NCBI GenBank assembly: GCA_016715245.1
Contig: JADKAS010000001.1
Location: 434,001 to 498,000 of the forward strand
Source: Saprospiraceae bacterium
Lineage (GTDB): Bacteria; Bacteroidota; Bacteroidia; Chitinophagales; Saprospiraceae
Reading direction: 5' to 3'
Length of the DNA: 64,000 nucleotides
A model generated the notes under the pieces. It did not search any database. It was not told where the DNA came from and was given only the letters and a program-made list of their open reading frames with translations. Shown in pieces: positions 39,035 to 49,023 of this stretch. Made by a program: the position numbers and the translations under genes. The number at the start of each line of letters is the position of its first letter. Position 1 is the stretch's first letter.

Positions 39035-42013
39035 TTGAACTGGAAATCGATTTTTATCTTTATTTTTTTAACAACTTCAAATAGCTGGATTTCCGGGCAA
39101 TGTGAATTTTCGTTGCTTCCTAGTGGTGGTGCCTGTCATGAAGCGATCTATTTATGTGGTAATGAGCTTAACGGGTACGAAGGCCGACTTCCTGCAGGTA
39201 TGACAATTCCCAATGATTGGGTAGGACTGTGTAATTATTCAGGAAGTGCTGAAAACATTGTCTGGTTTGCTTTTACTACCTGCTCCCCGACAGTGACATT
39301 GCGAATAACTCCATCAAATTGTAATACTAATGCCGGAATACAGGCAGGGCTTTTTAAGAATTGCGGTGTCAATCATTCTGTTGATTGTAGTCCGGTTATA
39401 TTGCCTAGTGTTATAGGCGCGGTGAGCACTTTTGATTTGACCTGGAATGGATTTATTCCGGGAAATATTGCTTATTTTTTTATAGACGGAATGGCAGGTT
39501 GTATCTGTGATTATAAAGTTGAAGTAATTGAGGGTGTAGAAATTTCACCTGCTGTAGATGTTGATCCCAATTTACTCGATGATGGTTTTGTAGTTGGCCA
39601 AAATGAAATCAGCTGTGAAGACAGCGGTGATACCCTTTCATATTCTATGGTATTGCCAACCTGTCTGATGAATTATGTTGAAAACTGTTATGTAGAAAAA
39701 ATCAATATTTTAGATAGTGTTTGTTTCGTTTGGAATGTGGATCACGTAGGTTCAGGTTCCTATTACTTTGTCAATAATGATAGTGTTGGAACAAATGTAG
39801 ACATTGTTTTTAATGGCACAGCGACGGATGAATTCAGGATTCATGTTGACGTTAATATCCACCCTTTTTACGGTGGTGGATGTGCTAAAGGAGATTGTGG
39901 AGATGTTCAGGATTTGCTGGTAAAGATTAAACCTGTTGAAAGAGACACCACCTTCATTGAAATATGCCCGAATGAATCCGTTTTTCTTTGTAATACTAAC
40001 GTTGCAACAAACGCAATTCTGGAGTGTATGGATCCCACGGATTTTTGTAAAACACTTGTGTATGATGTGAGACTTAAACCAATGAGAATTAATGATTTGG
40101 GCGTCCAGTATCAATGTGTGGGAGATTATTTTGAATTCGGTGGGGTTCAATATTTTAATTCAGGCGTATATAATATTCCTGATCCTGTAGAGTGTGATCT
40201 TACCCACCGTTTTGAAGTCAGAAATGTGGTGCTTAATACTTTAATAAACAATGGCATCCGGCAGTTGGATTGTAAAAATGAGTTTATTACATTGTCCGCT
40301 ACTACGATAAGCGATTTTCCAAATGATGTGCAATATGAATGGAGTTTTAATAATCAGGTTATGGGCACATCTTCTTCGCTTATTGTCAACAAACCTGGCA
40401 GGTATATCGTCAGGGTTATGATTAAAAATGCATTTGTGGATTGTACGTCTTCTGATTTTGTTGATGTTACCCTCAATATTGAAAAACCTGTTTGTACATT
40501 TACCGTTCCCAAATTAAATTGTCGGACAAAATCAGGCATAGTTAACTACAATGCCAATAGCATCCTTACCAACCTCAGATGGACAAATCCACTTGGCAAC
40601 GTAGTGACATCAAATTCTTTGCCTGTCGATTCACTGGCCGCATCAACTGGTGTTTCTGTACGATTTCGTGCAGAAAGAACAGACAATGGCTGTAAAATCG
40701 ACACTTTAATTGGTATTACATCAGATTTTATAAAACCTGATATTGAGATAGCCGGTGATGGGGATCTGACTTGCGAAAGATTAAAGGTGCCACTGAAAAT
40801 AGTTACAAATCTTGCCTGGGATTCCATCCGTTGGATTAAGGACAATTTGGAATTTTTAATTCAAGACGTGGATTATTACAATGTTGAAGAAAAGGGAAAT
40901 TATAACGCATTTATCAGGGCATCGAGAAACGGATGTACAAATGAAAATAGTAAAACTATCAAGGAAGACAGGATTTATCCGATAATTGATTTGGGTGAAA
41001 ACAGGCTTTGGTACTGTAATACAAAATCTCTGGATATTACTCCATTGGTTGATAGGGGAGATAATTTTCAGTATCAGTGGTTTCAAAGAAATGGAGGAGA
41101 GATAAATGGCAGTCTTGTGGAACCGGATGTTACCATAAACCGACCAGGTACTTTTTATTTGCAGGTTGGTAATACCATTAATGGTTGCAAAAAGATTGAC
41201 ACTATTCAGATTGTTCAGAATGTAGATGTACCAGAAGAAATCGTATTGCAGCGTGTTGATCCGCTTTGTTTTGGCGAAAGCAACGGAATTCTTCAGGATA
41301 TTGAGATTATAGGTGGCATTGCACCATACCGTGTCGCAGTAAACGGAGTTGAACTGAATGCTGACCGTATATCAGGATTAAATGCAGGTATATATGAACT
41401 TGAGGTAAAAGACAAATATGAGTGTGTTTACAAAGATACATTTGAATTGATTGATCCGGAATTATTAACCATAGATCCCATTGAAGATATAACCGTTTCT
41501 TTTAACGAAACAAGTAGTATTGAAGTTTTTACCAATTATGATTTGTCAGAAATAAAAGAAATCATTTGGAGAAATACAAGTGGAGAAATTGTCGGCAATG
41601 GACCTGTGTACTTTTTTGATAATCTTGTGTCTCAATCCTACGAAGTTGAAGTTATTAATATAAACGGATGTTTTGTGAAAACAAGGGTTAATGTCATTGT
41701 TGACAATGAAGTCAAGTTTATCATATCCAATGTAATAAAAATCGGCACAGGGCAGGAGTCTAAAATTGTTATCAGGAAAAACAATATACCTGCGAACCTT
41801 AAAAATGTTAGTGTTTATGACCGATGGGGTTCAAAAGTCTTTACAACACCACAAGCTATTTATATGGCTGGCCCGGAAGTTTTAGAGCTGGATTGGAATG
41901 GCAATTTTAATGGTAGTGAACTCCAACAGGGTGTTTATATATTAATGATGGAGTTTCAGGACTTTTTTGGTAATCAAAAAAAGATTACGACTGATATCAC
42001 TGTGATAAAATAG
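39035..42013 (+). CDS. large secreted protein with T9SS type B (gliding-motility-type) C-terminal domain
   Basis: A 992-residue extracellular protein. Signal peptide 1-21 (ends SWISGQ). A cysteine-rich beta domain follows at about 22-170 (CEFSLLPSGGACHEAIYLCGN, NIVWFAFTTCSPTVTLRI) of the kind seen at the front of many such Bacteroidota proteins. Then come several Ig/PKD-like beta repeats (YEWSFNNQ, LRWTNPLGN, IRWIKDNLEF, YQWFQRNGG) and a SprB-type segment (RVDPLCFGESNGILQDIEIIG). The last 90 residues are a CHU_C/type B sorting domain: VYDRWGSKVF, LDWNGNFNGSELQQGVYIL and ITTDITVIK. Such tails send proteins through T9SS without the usual type A signal. The start codon is TTG; no ATG is available. 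It is probably an adhesin or surface-motility protein. Confidence 0.85.
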   Translation: MNWKSIFIFIFLTTSNSWISGQCEFSLLPSGGACHEAIYLCGNELNGYEGRLPAGMTIPNDWVGLCNYSGSAENIVWFAFTTCSPTVTLRITPSNCNTNAGIQAGLFKNCGVNHSVDCSPVILPSVIGAVSTFDLTWNGFIPGNIAYFFIDGMAGCICDYKVEVIEGVEISPAVDVDPNLLDDGFVVGQNEISCEDSGDTLSYSMVLPTCLMNYVENCYVEKINILDSVCFVWNVDHVGSGSYYFVNNDSVGTNVDIVFNGTATDEFRIHVDVNIHPFYGGGCAKGDCGDVQDLLVKIKPVERDTTFIEICPNESVFLCNTNVATNAILECMDPTDFCKTLVYDVRLKPMRINDLGVQYQCVGDYFEFGGVQYFNSGVYNIPDPVECDLTHRFEVRNVVLNTLINNGIRQLDCKNEFITLSATTISDFPNDVQYEWSFNNQVMGTSSSLIVNKPGRYIVRVMIKNAFVDCTSSDFVDVTLNIEKPVCTFTVPKLNCRTKSGIVNYNANSILTNLRWTNPLGNVVTSNSLPVDSLAASTGVSVRFRAERTDNGCKIDTLIGITSDFIKPDIEIAGDGDLTCERLKVPLKIVTNLAWDSIRWIKDNLEFLIQDVDYYNVEEKGNYNAFIRASRNGCTNENSKTIKEDRIYPIIDLGENRLWYCNTKSLDITPLVDRGDNFQYQWFQRNGGEINGSLVEPDVTINRPGTFYLQVGNTINGCKKIDTIQIVQNVDVPEEIVLQRVDPLCFGESNGILQDIEIIGGIAPYRVAVNGVELNADRISGLNAGIYELEVKDKYECVYKDTFELIDPELLTIDPIEDITVSFNETSSIEVFTNYDLSEIKEIIWRNTSGEIVGNGPVYFFDNLVSQSYEVEVININGCFVKTRVNVIVDNEVKFIISNVIKIGTGQESKIVIRKNNIPANLKNVSVYDRWGSKVFTTPQAIYMAGPEVLELDWNGNFNGSELQQGVYILMMEFQDFFGNQKKITTDITVIK

Positions 42014-42070
42014 GCCAATATTTCCTTTTTCATACCGTATTGATATAATAAGTATTGACGAAATGATATT

Positions 42071-44209
42071 ATGAAAAAGGCAGTGTCGAAAAAAATTTTA
42101 CTATTTACACCCCCTTTTACGCAGTTGAATACGCCATATCCTGCGACCATGTATTTAAAAGGATTCCTCAATACCCTGGGAGTATCTTCATTTCAGGTTG
42201 ATCTTAGTATTGAAGTTTTTCTGTCCCTTTTTTCATCTTCCACTTTAATAAAAATTTGTCAAGAACAAGAGCAAAAGGTTGCATTGATGACAGATACCTC
42301 TCGTGATTTTTTTTACCGGAATGAGCAATATGTTTTTTGTCTTGATCCTGTAATATCTTTCCTGCAGGGAAAAAATCCAGGTCTGGCACAGCTCATTAAT
42401 AAAGGAGATTATTTGCCAAAAGGGAGTAGAGCAGCCAATCGGGAGGATCTTGATTGGGCATTTGGCTCTATGGGATCACAGGATAAAGCAAAATATTTGG
42501 CAACCTTATTTATTGAAGAAATTGGATTATTTATCAAAGAACAAATCGACAGTGATTTTGAATTCAGTAAGTATGCAGAAAGATTAGCCCGGACAGCAAG
42601 TGATTTTTCACCTTTGTTGAGATCTTTGGATGAAAAAAATAGTATTATCCAGGATATTATCAGGGAAAAGGTTGTTTTTTATATAGGTGAACATCACCCT
42701 GACATGATTTGTATTACTGCTCCATTTCCTGGAAATGTATTTGCCGCTTTTTTTATAGCAAAAATAATTAAAGAAATACATCCGGAATGTATTACAGTAT
42801 TAGGAGGAGGGTATGCAAATACAGAATTGAGGCGATTATCTGATGAAAGGGTATTTCGTTTTTTTGACCATATAACATTGGATGACGGAGAATCTCCCTT
42901 GCAACATTTGATAGAATATTATTTTAATGATTCCGGAACTAAACAAAAGAAAAGAACATTTTCTCTGGTTGGCAATGTAGTTACCTATCAGAATACTTCC
43001 CCACATTTTGATATTGCACAAAGAGATGTGGGAACTCCTGATTATACTGACTTAAAACTTGATCAGTATATATCTGTGATTGAAATTCTGAATCCAATGC
43101 ACAGGAAATGGTCAGATGGCAGGTGGAATAAGATGACGCTAGCCCATGGCTGTTATTGGGGAAAGTGTTCATTTTGTGATATTTCTCTTGATTATATTAA
43201 AAGATATGAACCTGTTGATGCGGTTTTGCTTTGTGATAGGATTGAAGTTATTAAAAACCAAACAGGCGAAAACGGTTTCCATTTTGTAGATGAAGCTGCT
43301 CCTCCTGCATTAATGAAAGAACTTGCCATAGAATTGCTGAAACGTAAAATGAATATTGCCTGGTGGACGAATATCAGATTTGAAAAATCTTTTACGTATG
43401 ATTTGTGCAGACTTCTCTCTTATTCAGGTTGTATAGCCGTGACAGGGGGACTGGAAGTAGCATCTGACAGACTATTGGCCAAAATGGAAAAAGGTGTGAC
43501 GGTGTCGCAAGTGGCCAGTGTTGCAAATCATTTTACAAAAAGCCATATTCTGGTTCATGCTTATCTGATGTATGGATTTCCAACTCAAACCGAACAGGAA
43601 ACTATCGATTCACTCGAGATCGTAAGGCAAATGATGGAAAATGGAATCATTCAATCCGGATTTTGGCATCAATTTGCCATGACAGCCCACAGTCCGGTTG
43701 GAATGAATCCTGAAAAGTATAATGTTGTAATGGATGGACCTGAATTTTCAGGATTTGCAGAAAACGATTATTATCATGTTGATCCGAACGGAGCAGACCA
43801 TGAATTGTATTCAGAAGGATTAAAAAAATCGATGTTTAACTACATGCAGGGTACAGGTTTTGATGTTCCGCTTCAAAACTGGTTTTCCTCTAAAGTTTTA
43901 AAAACAACGATTGCTAAAAATTATATTCAGGCAGAACTTCAGACAATAATGGAACATCCAAAACAGCATCAATGGATGCTTTGGATTGGCGGAAACGTAA
44001 TTGTTCAAGAGAAAAAATCGAATAAAATTATTTTTTCTTTATGTATGTATGCTGGTTCCTCTACCTTTCATATTGAAGGGGAAAGAGATGTGATTTTATT
44101 TTTATTGGATTTTACCAACCATCGATCCAAAAAAGAATGGATTCAAACGCATGACAGTAGCTACTTTTTCTGGTTCATTCTCCAAAAGGGTGGAGTCATG
44201 TACCTTTGA
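42071..44209 (+). CDS. B12-binding-type radical SAM protein, function unknown
   Basis: A 712-residue protein. The N-terminal half resembles a cobalamin-binding Rossmann domain (ILLFTPPFTQLNTPYPATMYLKGFL in part; PDMICITAPFPGNVFAAFFIAKII; TVLGGGYANTELRRL), though the DxHxxG cobalamin motif is not evident. The radical SAM core starts near residue 355. Its cluster cysteines are C361, C366 and C369 in HGCYWGKCSFCD, so the first spacing is four residues rather than the standard three. FHFVDEAAPP, AVTGGLEVASDRLLAKMEKG and HAYLMYGFPTQTEQE are typical of the barrel. The C-terminal 150 residues are unrecognised. It lies 57 bp after the T9SS type B gene on the same strand, so co-transcription is possible. 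The substrate is unknown. Confidence 0.8.
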   Translation: MKKAVSKKILLFTPPFTQLNTPYPATMYLKGFLNTLGVSSFQVDLSIEVFLSLFSSSTLIKICQEQEQKVALMTDTSRDFFYRNEQYVFCLDPVISFLQGKNPGLAQLINKGDYLPKGSRAANREDLDWAFGSMGSQDKAKYLATLFIEEIGLFIKEQIDSDFEFSKYAERLARTASDFSPLLRSLDEKNSIIQDIIREKVVFYIGEHHPDMICITAPFPGNVFAAFFIAKIIKEIHPECITVLGGGYANTELRRLSDERVFRFFDHITLDDGESPLQHLIEYYFNDSGTKQKKRTFSLVGNVVTYQNTSPHFDIAQRDVGTPDYTDLKLDQYISVIEILNPMHRKWSDGRWNKMTLAHGCYWGKCSFCDISLDYIKRYEPVDAVLLCDRIEVIKNQTGENGFHFVDEAAPPALMKELAIELLKRKMNIAWWTNIRFEKSFTYDLCRLLSYSGCIAVTGGLEVASDRLLAKMEKGVTVSQVASVANHFTKSHILVHAYLMYGFPTQTEQETIDSLEIVRQMMENGIIQSGFWHQFAMTAHSPVGMNPEKYNVVMDGPEFSGFAENDYYHVDPNGADHELYSEGLKKSMFNYMQGTGFDVPLQNWFSSKVLKTTIAKNYIQAELQTIMEHPKQHQWMLWIGGNVIVQEKKSNKIIFSLCMYAGSSTFHIEGERDVILFLLDFTNHRSKKEWIQTHDSSYFFWFILQKGGVMYL

Positions 44210-44295
44210 TGATTTTTTAAATTCTTACCTTATGTACAATTTGAGGGAGGCCGGTTTGTTATTCGTTTAGGAGTTCCGTATTCCTTTCAGCAATA

Positions 44296-45021
44296 CTATT
44301 GGATATCAAATAAATCGTTAACACCTATATTTTTTTCTACTCTGAAAGCCTCGGCATAATCTGTCATTATATCCCTTGCATACCACATGTTTTTTGCTCT
44401 TATGTGATCCCTGAAATTTTTTAATGATATGGGTGTTTGAGGTTCAGCAGATTCCGGATCATAAAATTGTGAACTAAAACAATCAATAAGTTCCATTTTT
44501 TTCAACATGAATTCAGAAATATCTACAACAAAATCAGCATTTGTATTTCTGTCCTGAACATAATGAAATACTTGTTTTGGCCTCCATGCCAATTGTTCTG
44601 TTTTGTTTTTTATGGTTTTTATTTTTATGAGACCGGATAAAAAAGCTGCCTCTTTCACCAGTTTTGCAGCCCTTCCATGATCGGGATGTCTGTCCTCCAA
44701 TGCATTGGCGAGTATAATGTCAGGCTGGCACCATCGGATGATCTCTATTACCTTTATCAAATGATCAGTGTCAATTTGAAAAAAACCATCTCTCATGTTT
44801 AGATTTTCCCGGAATTTGGCTCCCATCAGATTGGCCGATGTTTTTGCTTCAATTTCTCTGCGTTCAGCATTCCCGCGCGTTCCCAGTTCGCCTCTGGATA
44901 AATCACATAAACCGACAGTATAACCTAAACTGATTTGTTTTAAAAGGGTGCCTGCACAACTTAATTCTATATCATCAGGGTGTACCCCGATAGCCAATAT
45001 ATCAATTTTCTTAGAATTCAT
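44296..45021 (-). CDS. bshB1: bacillithiol biosynthesis deacetylase BshB1
   Basis: A 241-residue zinc-dependent LmbE-like deacetylase that removes acetyl from GlcNAc-malate in bacillithiol synthesis. Zinc motif AIGVHPDDIELSCAGTL (H14, D17) near the start and the second site DRHPDHGRAA near 105-115, with the subgroup marks DLSRGELGTRGN, MRDGFFQ, FHYVQDRNTNADFVVDIS, and the end SLKNFRDHIRAKNMWYARDIM in part. The start ATG at 45021 is 15 bp after the murB stop. It is the last gene of a ten-gene minus-strand run. bshC, the next step in the pathway, is 9.7 kb away in the same window. Confidence 0.93.
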   Translation of the reverse strand: MNSKKIDILAIGVHPDDIELSCAGTLLKQISLGYTVGLCDLSRGELGTRGNAERREIEAKTSANLMGAKFRENLNMRDGFFQIDTDHLIKVIEIIRWCQPDIILANALEDRHPDHGRAAKLVKEAAFLSGLIKIKTIKNKTEQLAWRPKQVFHYVQDRNTNADFVVDISEFMLKKMELIDCFSSQFYDPESAEPQTPISLKNFRDHIRAKNMWYARDIMTDYAEAFRVEKNIGVNDLFDIQ

Positions 45022-45036
45022 AATTAAAGTTCTTCA

Positions 45037-46049
45037 TTACCAAATATTAACTTCCGGATGTAATTCAATTGAAAAATTCTCCTTCACGGTATCCTGAATA
45101 AGTTCGGCCAGTGTGACGATGGATTCTCCCTTGCCATGTCCATAATTCACTAAGACAAGAGCTTGTTTTTTATGCACTCCGATACCATCTATTTCCATGC
45201 CTTTAAATCCAAGTTTTTCAATCATCCAGCCAGCCGGTATCTTAATACTATTTTTGTCATCCGTGTTATAATAAGGAATGTCAGGATGTTTTTTTAGCAG
45301 CGTTTTAAAAAACTCAAGTGAAATGACAGGATTTTTAAAGAAACTTCCTGCATTCCCGATTTTTTTAGGGTCCGGTAATTTACTTTCCCTGATGGAGATG
45401 ACAGCTTCTGATATATCCTGAATGTTTGGTTTGGTTATATTTTTTGACAATAACTGACTTTGGATATCCCCGTATTGTGTCGTGATGGTGTGATTTTTTT
45501 TCTTTAGTTGGTATCTGACCGCCGTAATAAAGTATTGATCTTTGACTATATTTTTAAAATACTGTCCCTATAGCCAAAAGAACATTCATCTTTTTCAAAT
45601 ATTTTTTTTTCTCCTCTCTCCAGGTGGATAGCAGTCAAACTGTAAAAAAGATTTTTTTGTTCAATCCCATAGGCACCTATGTTTTGTATAGGAGCAGCGC
45701 CTGCTGTTCCCGGTATTAAACTCAAATTTTCCAACCCTCCAAAATTTTGTTCCAATGTCCACATCACAAATGAATGCCAGTTTTCTCCGGAAGCTACTTC
45801 AACAACAACATTTTCTTCATCTTCTTCAACTATGTCCAATCCTTTGATTTCATTTTTTAACAGAAAACCATCAATATCTTGTGTCAGAAGTATATTTGAA
45901 CCTCCACCTAAAATTCTGAGAGGATGTAATTTTTGTTTAATCACCTGCAATACGTCATCTTCTGAATGAATACGGATCAAATTTTTTGCAAGATACGGTA
46001 AAGCAAAAGAATTGTAGGGGAGTAAAGAAACCTGGTTTTCGATTTTCAT
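45037..46049 (-). CDS. murB: UDP-N-acetylenolpyruvoylglucosamine reductase MurB (frameshifted)
   Basis: MurB reduces enolpyruvyl-UDP-GlcNAc to UDP-MurNAc in peptidoglycan synthesis, with FAD. The N-terminal FAD domain shows LPYNSFALPYLAKNLIRI, LRILGGGSNILL and LSLIPGTAGAAPIQNIGAYGIE in part. The C-terminal substrate domain shows GNAGSFFKNPVIS, IPAGWMIEKLGFKG and VHKKQALVLVNYG. The two halves are in different frames: a T/A run at 45551-45560 is one base short, and fixing it bridges FGYRDSI to KNIVKDQYFITAVRYQL. The corrected length is about 337 residues, like E. coli-type (type I) MurB, so the loss is almost certainly an error in an essential gene. The gene lies between an outer-membrane protein gene (15 bp away) and bshB1. 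Confidence 0.95.
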
Positions 46050-46064
46050 AGGATGTAATCGTTA

Positions 46065-46703
46065 CTATAATGCACTGTTGGGATTATTTAAATTTTTTCT
46101 GAAAGCAATCATGTTGATGTCAAACTGAATTCCAATATTGAAAGATTGGGCTTTGCTTTCCTGATTGAATCCATATCGTGTAAACAAGTTGAATAAAAAA
46201 CCACTGTTGCCTATTCCATATCCAACACCTGCCTGTATGATATAGGTTGGAAAAAATGTTCGGTTGACACCAAGATCTTCGTACTTGTTTTTGAGACCAA
46301 ATAGTTCAGTTCTATTGTATTGAATGCCACCACCAATGGAATAGCCAATTGATTGTTCTGTTTGAAGCCCCGAATTCCCTTTAAAATTCAATTGTCCTAT
46401 TATGGGTAGTGTTGCCATTCCCAAGCCCTTAAACTCTTTTGTATCTAAGCCCAGAGGAGCAATACCAATCTGAGATTCAACAGAAAATGAAAAGGAGGGT
46501 TTACCTATCCATATTTTTGGACCGAGTGAAATATTTGTCAGCACACTGCCTGCCGACCTGCCGGCTTCAAAATTATCCCTGGGATTTGTATATCTTTGAT
46601 AAAAATCGTAATTAAAAGTAAGCCCTAATCCAAATTGAGCTGTACTTAATGTCTGAAGGTACAATACAAAGAAAAATATAAAGAGGGGACGTTGTATATT
46701 CAT
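46065..46703 (-). CDS. outer-membrane beta-barrel protein of unknown function
   Basis: About 212 residues. The start ATG at 46703 is chosen because it opens a standard signal peptide (MNIQRPLFIFFFVLYLQTLSTAQ); longer in-frame extensions run into the ABC transporter gene. The mature part alternates strands and short turns (LGLTFNYDFYQRY, FSFSVESQIGI, IGYSIGGGIQYNR, FNIGIQFDINM), as in small porin-like barrels with eight or so strands. It begins 13 bp after the ABC exporter stop and ends 15 bp before murB. I recognise no named family. Confidence 0.7.
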   Translation of the reverse strand: MNIQRPLFIFFFVLYLQTLSTAQFGLGLTFNYDFYQRYTNPRDNFEAGRSAGSVLTNISLGPKIWIGKPSFSFSVESQIGIAPLGLDTKEFKGLGMATLPIIGQLNFKGNSGLQTEQSIGYSIGGGIQYNRTELFGLKNKYEDLGVNRTFFPTYIIQAGVGYGIGNSGFLFNLFTRYGFNQESKAQSFNIGIQFDINMIAFRKNLNNPNSAL

Positions 46704-46716
46704 ATTAGTTGCGGAT

Positions 46717-48549
46717 TTAATTATTTTGGAGAATAATGTTATTATTTTGAAATTGAAGCCTTGCATACTGCGCATACAAACCATCAGGATTGTTAATGAG
46801 TTGATTATGAGTTCCTGATTCCAGGATTTCGCCTTTTTCAAGAACATATATACAATCTACATCTTTTATGGTTGCGAGCCTGTGTGCAATGATAATGGAA
46901 GTACGACCAACCATAAGGTTTTCCAAAGCATCCTGTACCAGTTTTTCAGATTCTGCATCAAGTGAGGAAGTAGCTTCATCTAGAATCAGAATACGTGGAT
47001 TTTTCAGGATGGCCCGGGCAATGGCGATACGTTGACGTTGACCTCCTGACAATTTTATACCTCTTTCGCCTACTACGGTATCAAATTTATCAGGAAAAGA
47101 CTCGATAAATTCCAAACTGTTTGATAATCTGGCTGCTTCTTTTATCTCCTCAAAATCAGCGTCGGTTTTTCCATAGCGAATATTTTCAAGGATGCTACCT
47201 CCAAAAAGTATTACATCCTGTGGTACGATTCCGATCTCTTTTCTCAAAGAATAAAGAGGAATGTTTTCAAGGGGTATATCATCAATATAAATTGAGCCAC
47301 CGCCTGTATTGTAAAAGCGCAAAAGCAACTGAACTATAGTTGATTTACCGCCACCGCTTTGCCCCACCAAAGCAATTTTTTGCCCAGATAAAACAGTAAT
47401 ACTTATATTTTTAAGAACTTCTACATCATTTCTTGTCGGATAAGAAAAGCTTACATTTTTAAATTCTACCTTTCCGGAAATTGATTGGGCAGCTTCATTT
47501 TTACTTTCTGAAATCTGAATTTCTGAATCTCTGTCTAAAATCTCTAAAATCCTTTCTGTTGCGCCCAGAGCACTCAATATTTGAGTGTAAAGGGTTCCAA
47601 AACTGGCAATAGCACCTCCCAGAATGGTTGTGTAAATAATAAATGAAAATAAATCACCGGATTCCATCTCTTTGTTTTCTACCATCAAAGCGCCTCTCCA
47701 TAAAATAAAAAAGATTGCCCCAAATAATATAGTAATGATAAAAACAAAAAAAACACCTCTTAATTTCGCAAAACGAAGGGAAATTTTTACAACATCATCT
47801 ACAGAAGAAGCGTACCTGACGGATTCGTAGTATTCATTTACAAATGATTTTACCATACTGAAACTTTGAAAAGTTTCTTCAACTATGGTATTGGTTGTAG
47901 CCAGCTGGTCTTGTCTCTTTTTAGAAATGCTCCTTATATAACGCCCAAAAATCATGGCTACCACCACGACAAGTGGAAAGGTAAAAAGCATGATTAATGA
48001 TAAGGAGGGCGTCCAGTATACAATAATGGCAACTCCGGAAACAATGACGACTACTTGTCTGATAAATTCTGCCAGTGTAACTGAAAAAACGTTTTGCAAT
48101 TGTTCGATATCTGTTGTGATTCTGCTTGTTAATTCGCCGATTCTTCTTTCTTCAAAAAAAACAATTGGCTGTGTGATAATTTTATTATAAAGGTCTTTTC
48201 TAATATTGGCCATTCCTTTCTCTGAGACGACAGAAAAAAGAACCGTTCTAAAATAACTAAATACTCCCTGAACAATAAGTACAACTAAAAAAATCCATCC
48301 GTAATCATTGACAGACAAGCCGAATTTAAATTTTGGTTGACCAATTGCAGTATTTGTCATCTCACCAGGCAATCCCATAAGTACCATAAAAATCAAACTT
48401 CCCAGTACAAGAAGTATCATGGCGATGACAAATTCAACCCAATACGGTTTTATGTACTTAAAAACTTGTAAGACTCTTTTTACATTGTCTTTAGAAAATT
48501 CGAACTTTTTTTTGCTATCGTTATTGTCCAACTGAATAATTTTCCTCAA
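46717..48549 (-). CDS. ABC exporter, fused permease-ATPase (MsbA-like)
   Basis: A 610-residue half-transporter. Residues about 30-320 are a six-helix type IV exporter membrane domain (FVIAMILLVLGSLIFMVL; WIFLVVLIVQGVFSYFRTVLF in part), with the coupling segment FFEERRIGELTSRITTD. The ATPase domain (about 355-595) has Walker A GQSGGGKST, Q-loop IGIVPQDVILF, signature LSGGQRQRIAIARAIL, Walker B ILILDEATSSLD and H-loop IIAHRLAT. MsbA-like lipid flippases and multidrug exporters share this plan; the sequence does not decide between them. It sits in a cell-envelope-rich operon (outer-membrane protein, murB), which favours a lipid role (inference). Confidence 0.92.
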   Translation of the reverse strand: MRKIIQLDNNDSKKKFEFSKDNVKRVLQVFKYIKPYWVEFVIAMILLVLGSLIFMVLMGLPGEMTNTAIGQPKFKFGLSVNDYGWIFLVVLIVQGVFSYFRTVLFSVVSEKGMANIRKDLYNKIITQPIVFFEERRIGELTSRITTDIEQLQNVFSVTLAEFIRQVVVIVSGVAIIVYWTPSLSLIMLFTFPLVVVVAMIFGRYIRSISKKRQDQLATTNTIVEETFQSFSMVKSFVNEYYESVRYASSVDDVVKISLRFAKLRGVFFVFIITILFGAIFFILWRGALMVENKEMESGDLFSFIIYTTILGGAIASFGTLYTQILSALGATERILEILDRDSEIQISESKNEAAQSISGKVEFKNVSFSYPTRNDVEVLKNISITVLSGQKIALVGQSGGGKSTIVQLLLRFYNTGGGSIYIDDIPLENIPLYSLRKEIGIVPQDVILFGGSILENIRYGKTDADFEEIKEAARLSNSLEFIESFPDKFDTVVGERGIKLSGGQRQRIAIARAILKNPRILILDEATSSLDAESEKLVQDALENLMVGRTSIIIAHRLATIKDVDCIYVLEKGEILESGTHNQLINNPDGLYAQYARLQFQNNNIILQNN

Positions 48550-48570
48550 AGGTAATAAAAAACTTACTTT

Positions 48571-49023
48571 TTAGAGTTCTGGAAGACTACTAAGAAAGGT
48601 AAATTTTCCACTATGATGATTCTGGCAAAAACAATAGGACAATATTCCGTTGGTGGCAAGTAGAAATGGTGCCTGAATTACCAGATTGTAAACCCCAATC
48701 TGATCAAACACCTCTTGTGTTATATCCACTGTAAAAGCTTTACATTCAATGAGAATGTATGGTTTAGAAGTCTTATCGTAAATGACTATATCAAAACGTT
48801 TTCTTTTTTGATTGATAATAAATTCTTTTTCTACAGAAATAAGATTTTTTGAAAAACCATATTCAAAAATAAACAAATGGATTATGTGCTGACGAACCAA
48901 TTCCTCCGGTTGTAATGAAATCCATTTCTTTCGCAAAATATCCCATATTTCCGTTTTTTCAGCTTTTTTTCTCGATTTGATCAAATGGCGAACTGAATCA
49001 AAATTCAGATGAAGAGGTTCCAT
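48571..49023 (-). CDS. stand-alone HsdR-N-like nuclease-fold protein
   Basis: A 150-residue protein matching the N-terminal domain of type I restriction HsdR subunits (HSDR_N_2 type). It shows the EELVRQ motif at 40-45 and the PD-(D/E)xK-like active centre D78 ... E93-x-K95 (RFDIVIYDK, YILIECKA), with the later QVFDQIGVYN-type QxxxY helix. There is no helicase part and no methylase or specificity subunit anywhere nearby, so it is not a restriction system. Such single-domain genes are common and conserved in Bacteroidota housekeeping regions, with unknown function. Its ATG overlaps the stop of the upstream gene (TAATG), which implies translational coupling. Confidence 0.85.
   Translation of the reverse strand: MEPLHLNFDSVRHLIKSRKKAEKTEIWDILRKKWISLQPEELVRQHIIHLFIFEYGFSKNLISVEKEFIINQKRKRFDIVIYDKTSKPYILIECKAFTVDITQEVFDQIGVYNLVIQAPFLLATNGILSYCFCQNHHSGKFTFLSSLPEL

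Noticed and set aside
45037..46049. Loss of function (pseudogenes) of murB, folP, nrdA and tamB
   Set aside because: These genes are normally essential, each shift is a single base in or near a short run, and the protein is fully conserved on both sides. Sequence error explains them better.
48571..49023. Type I restriction-modification system
   Set aside because: Only the HsdR N-terminal-like domain is present; there is no helicase, methylase or specificity subunit within the window.
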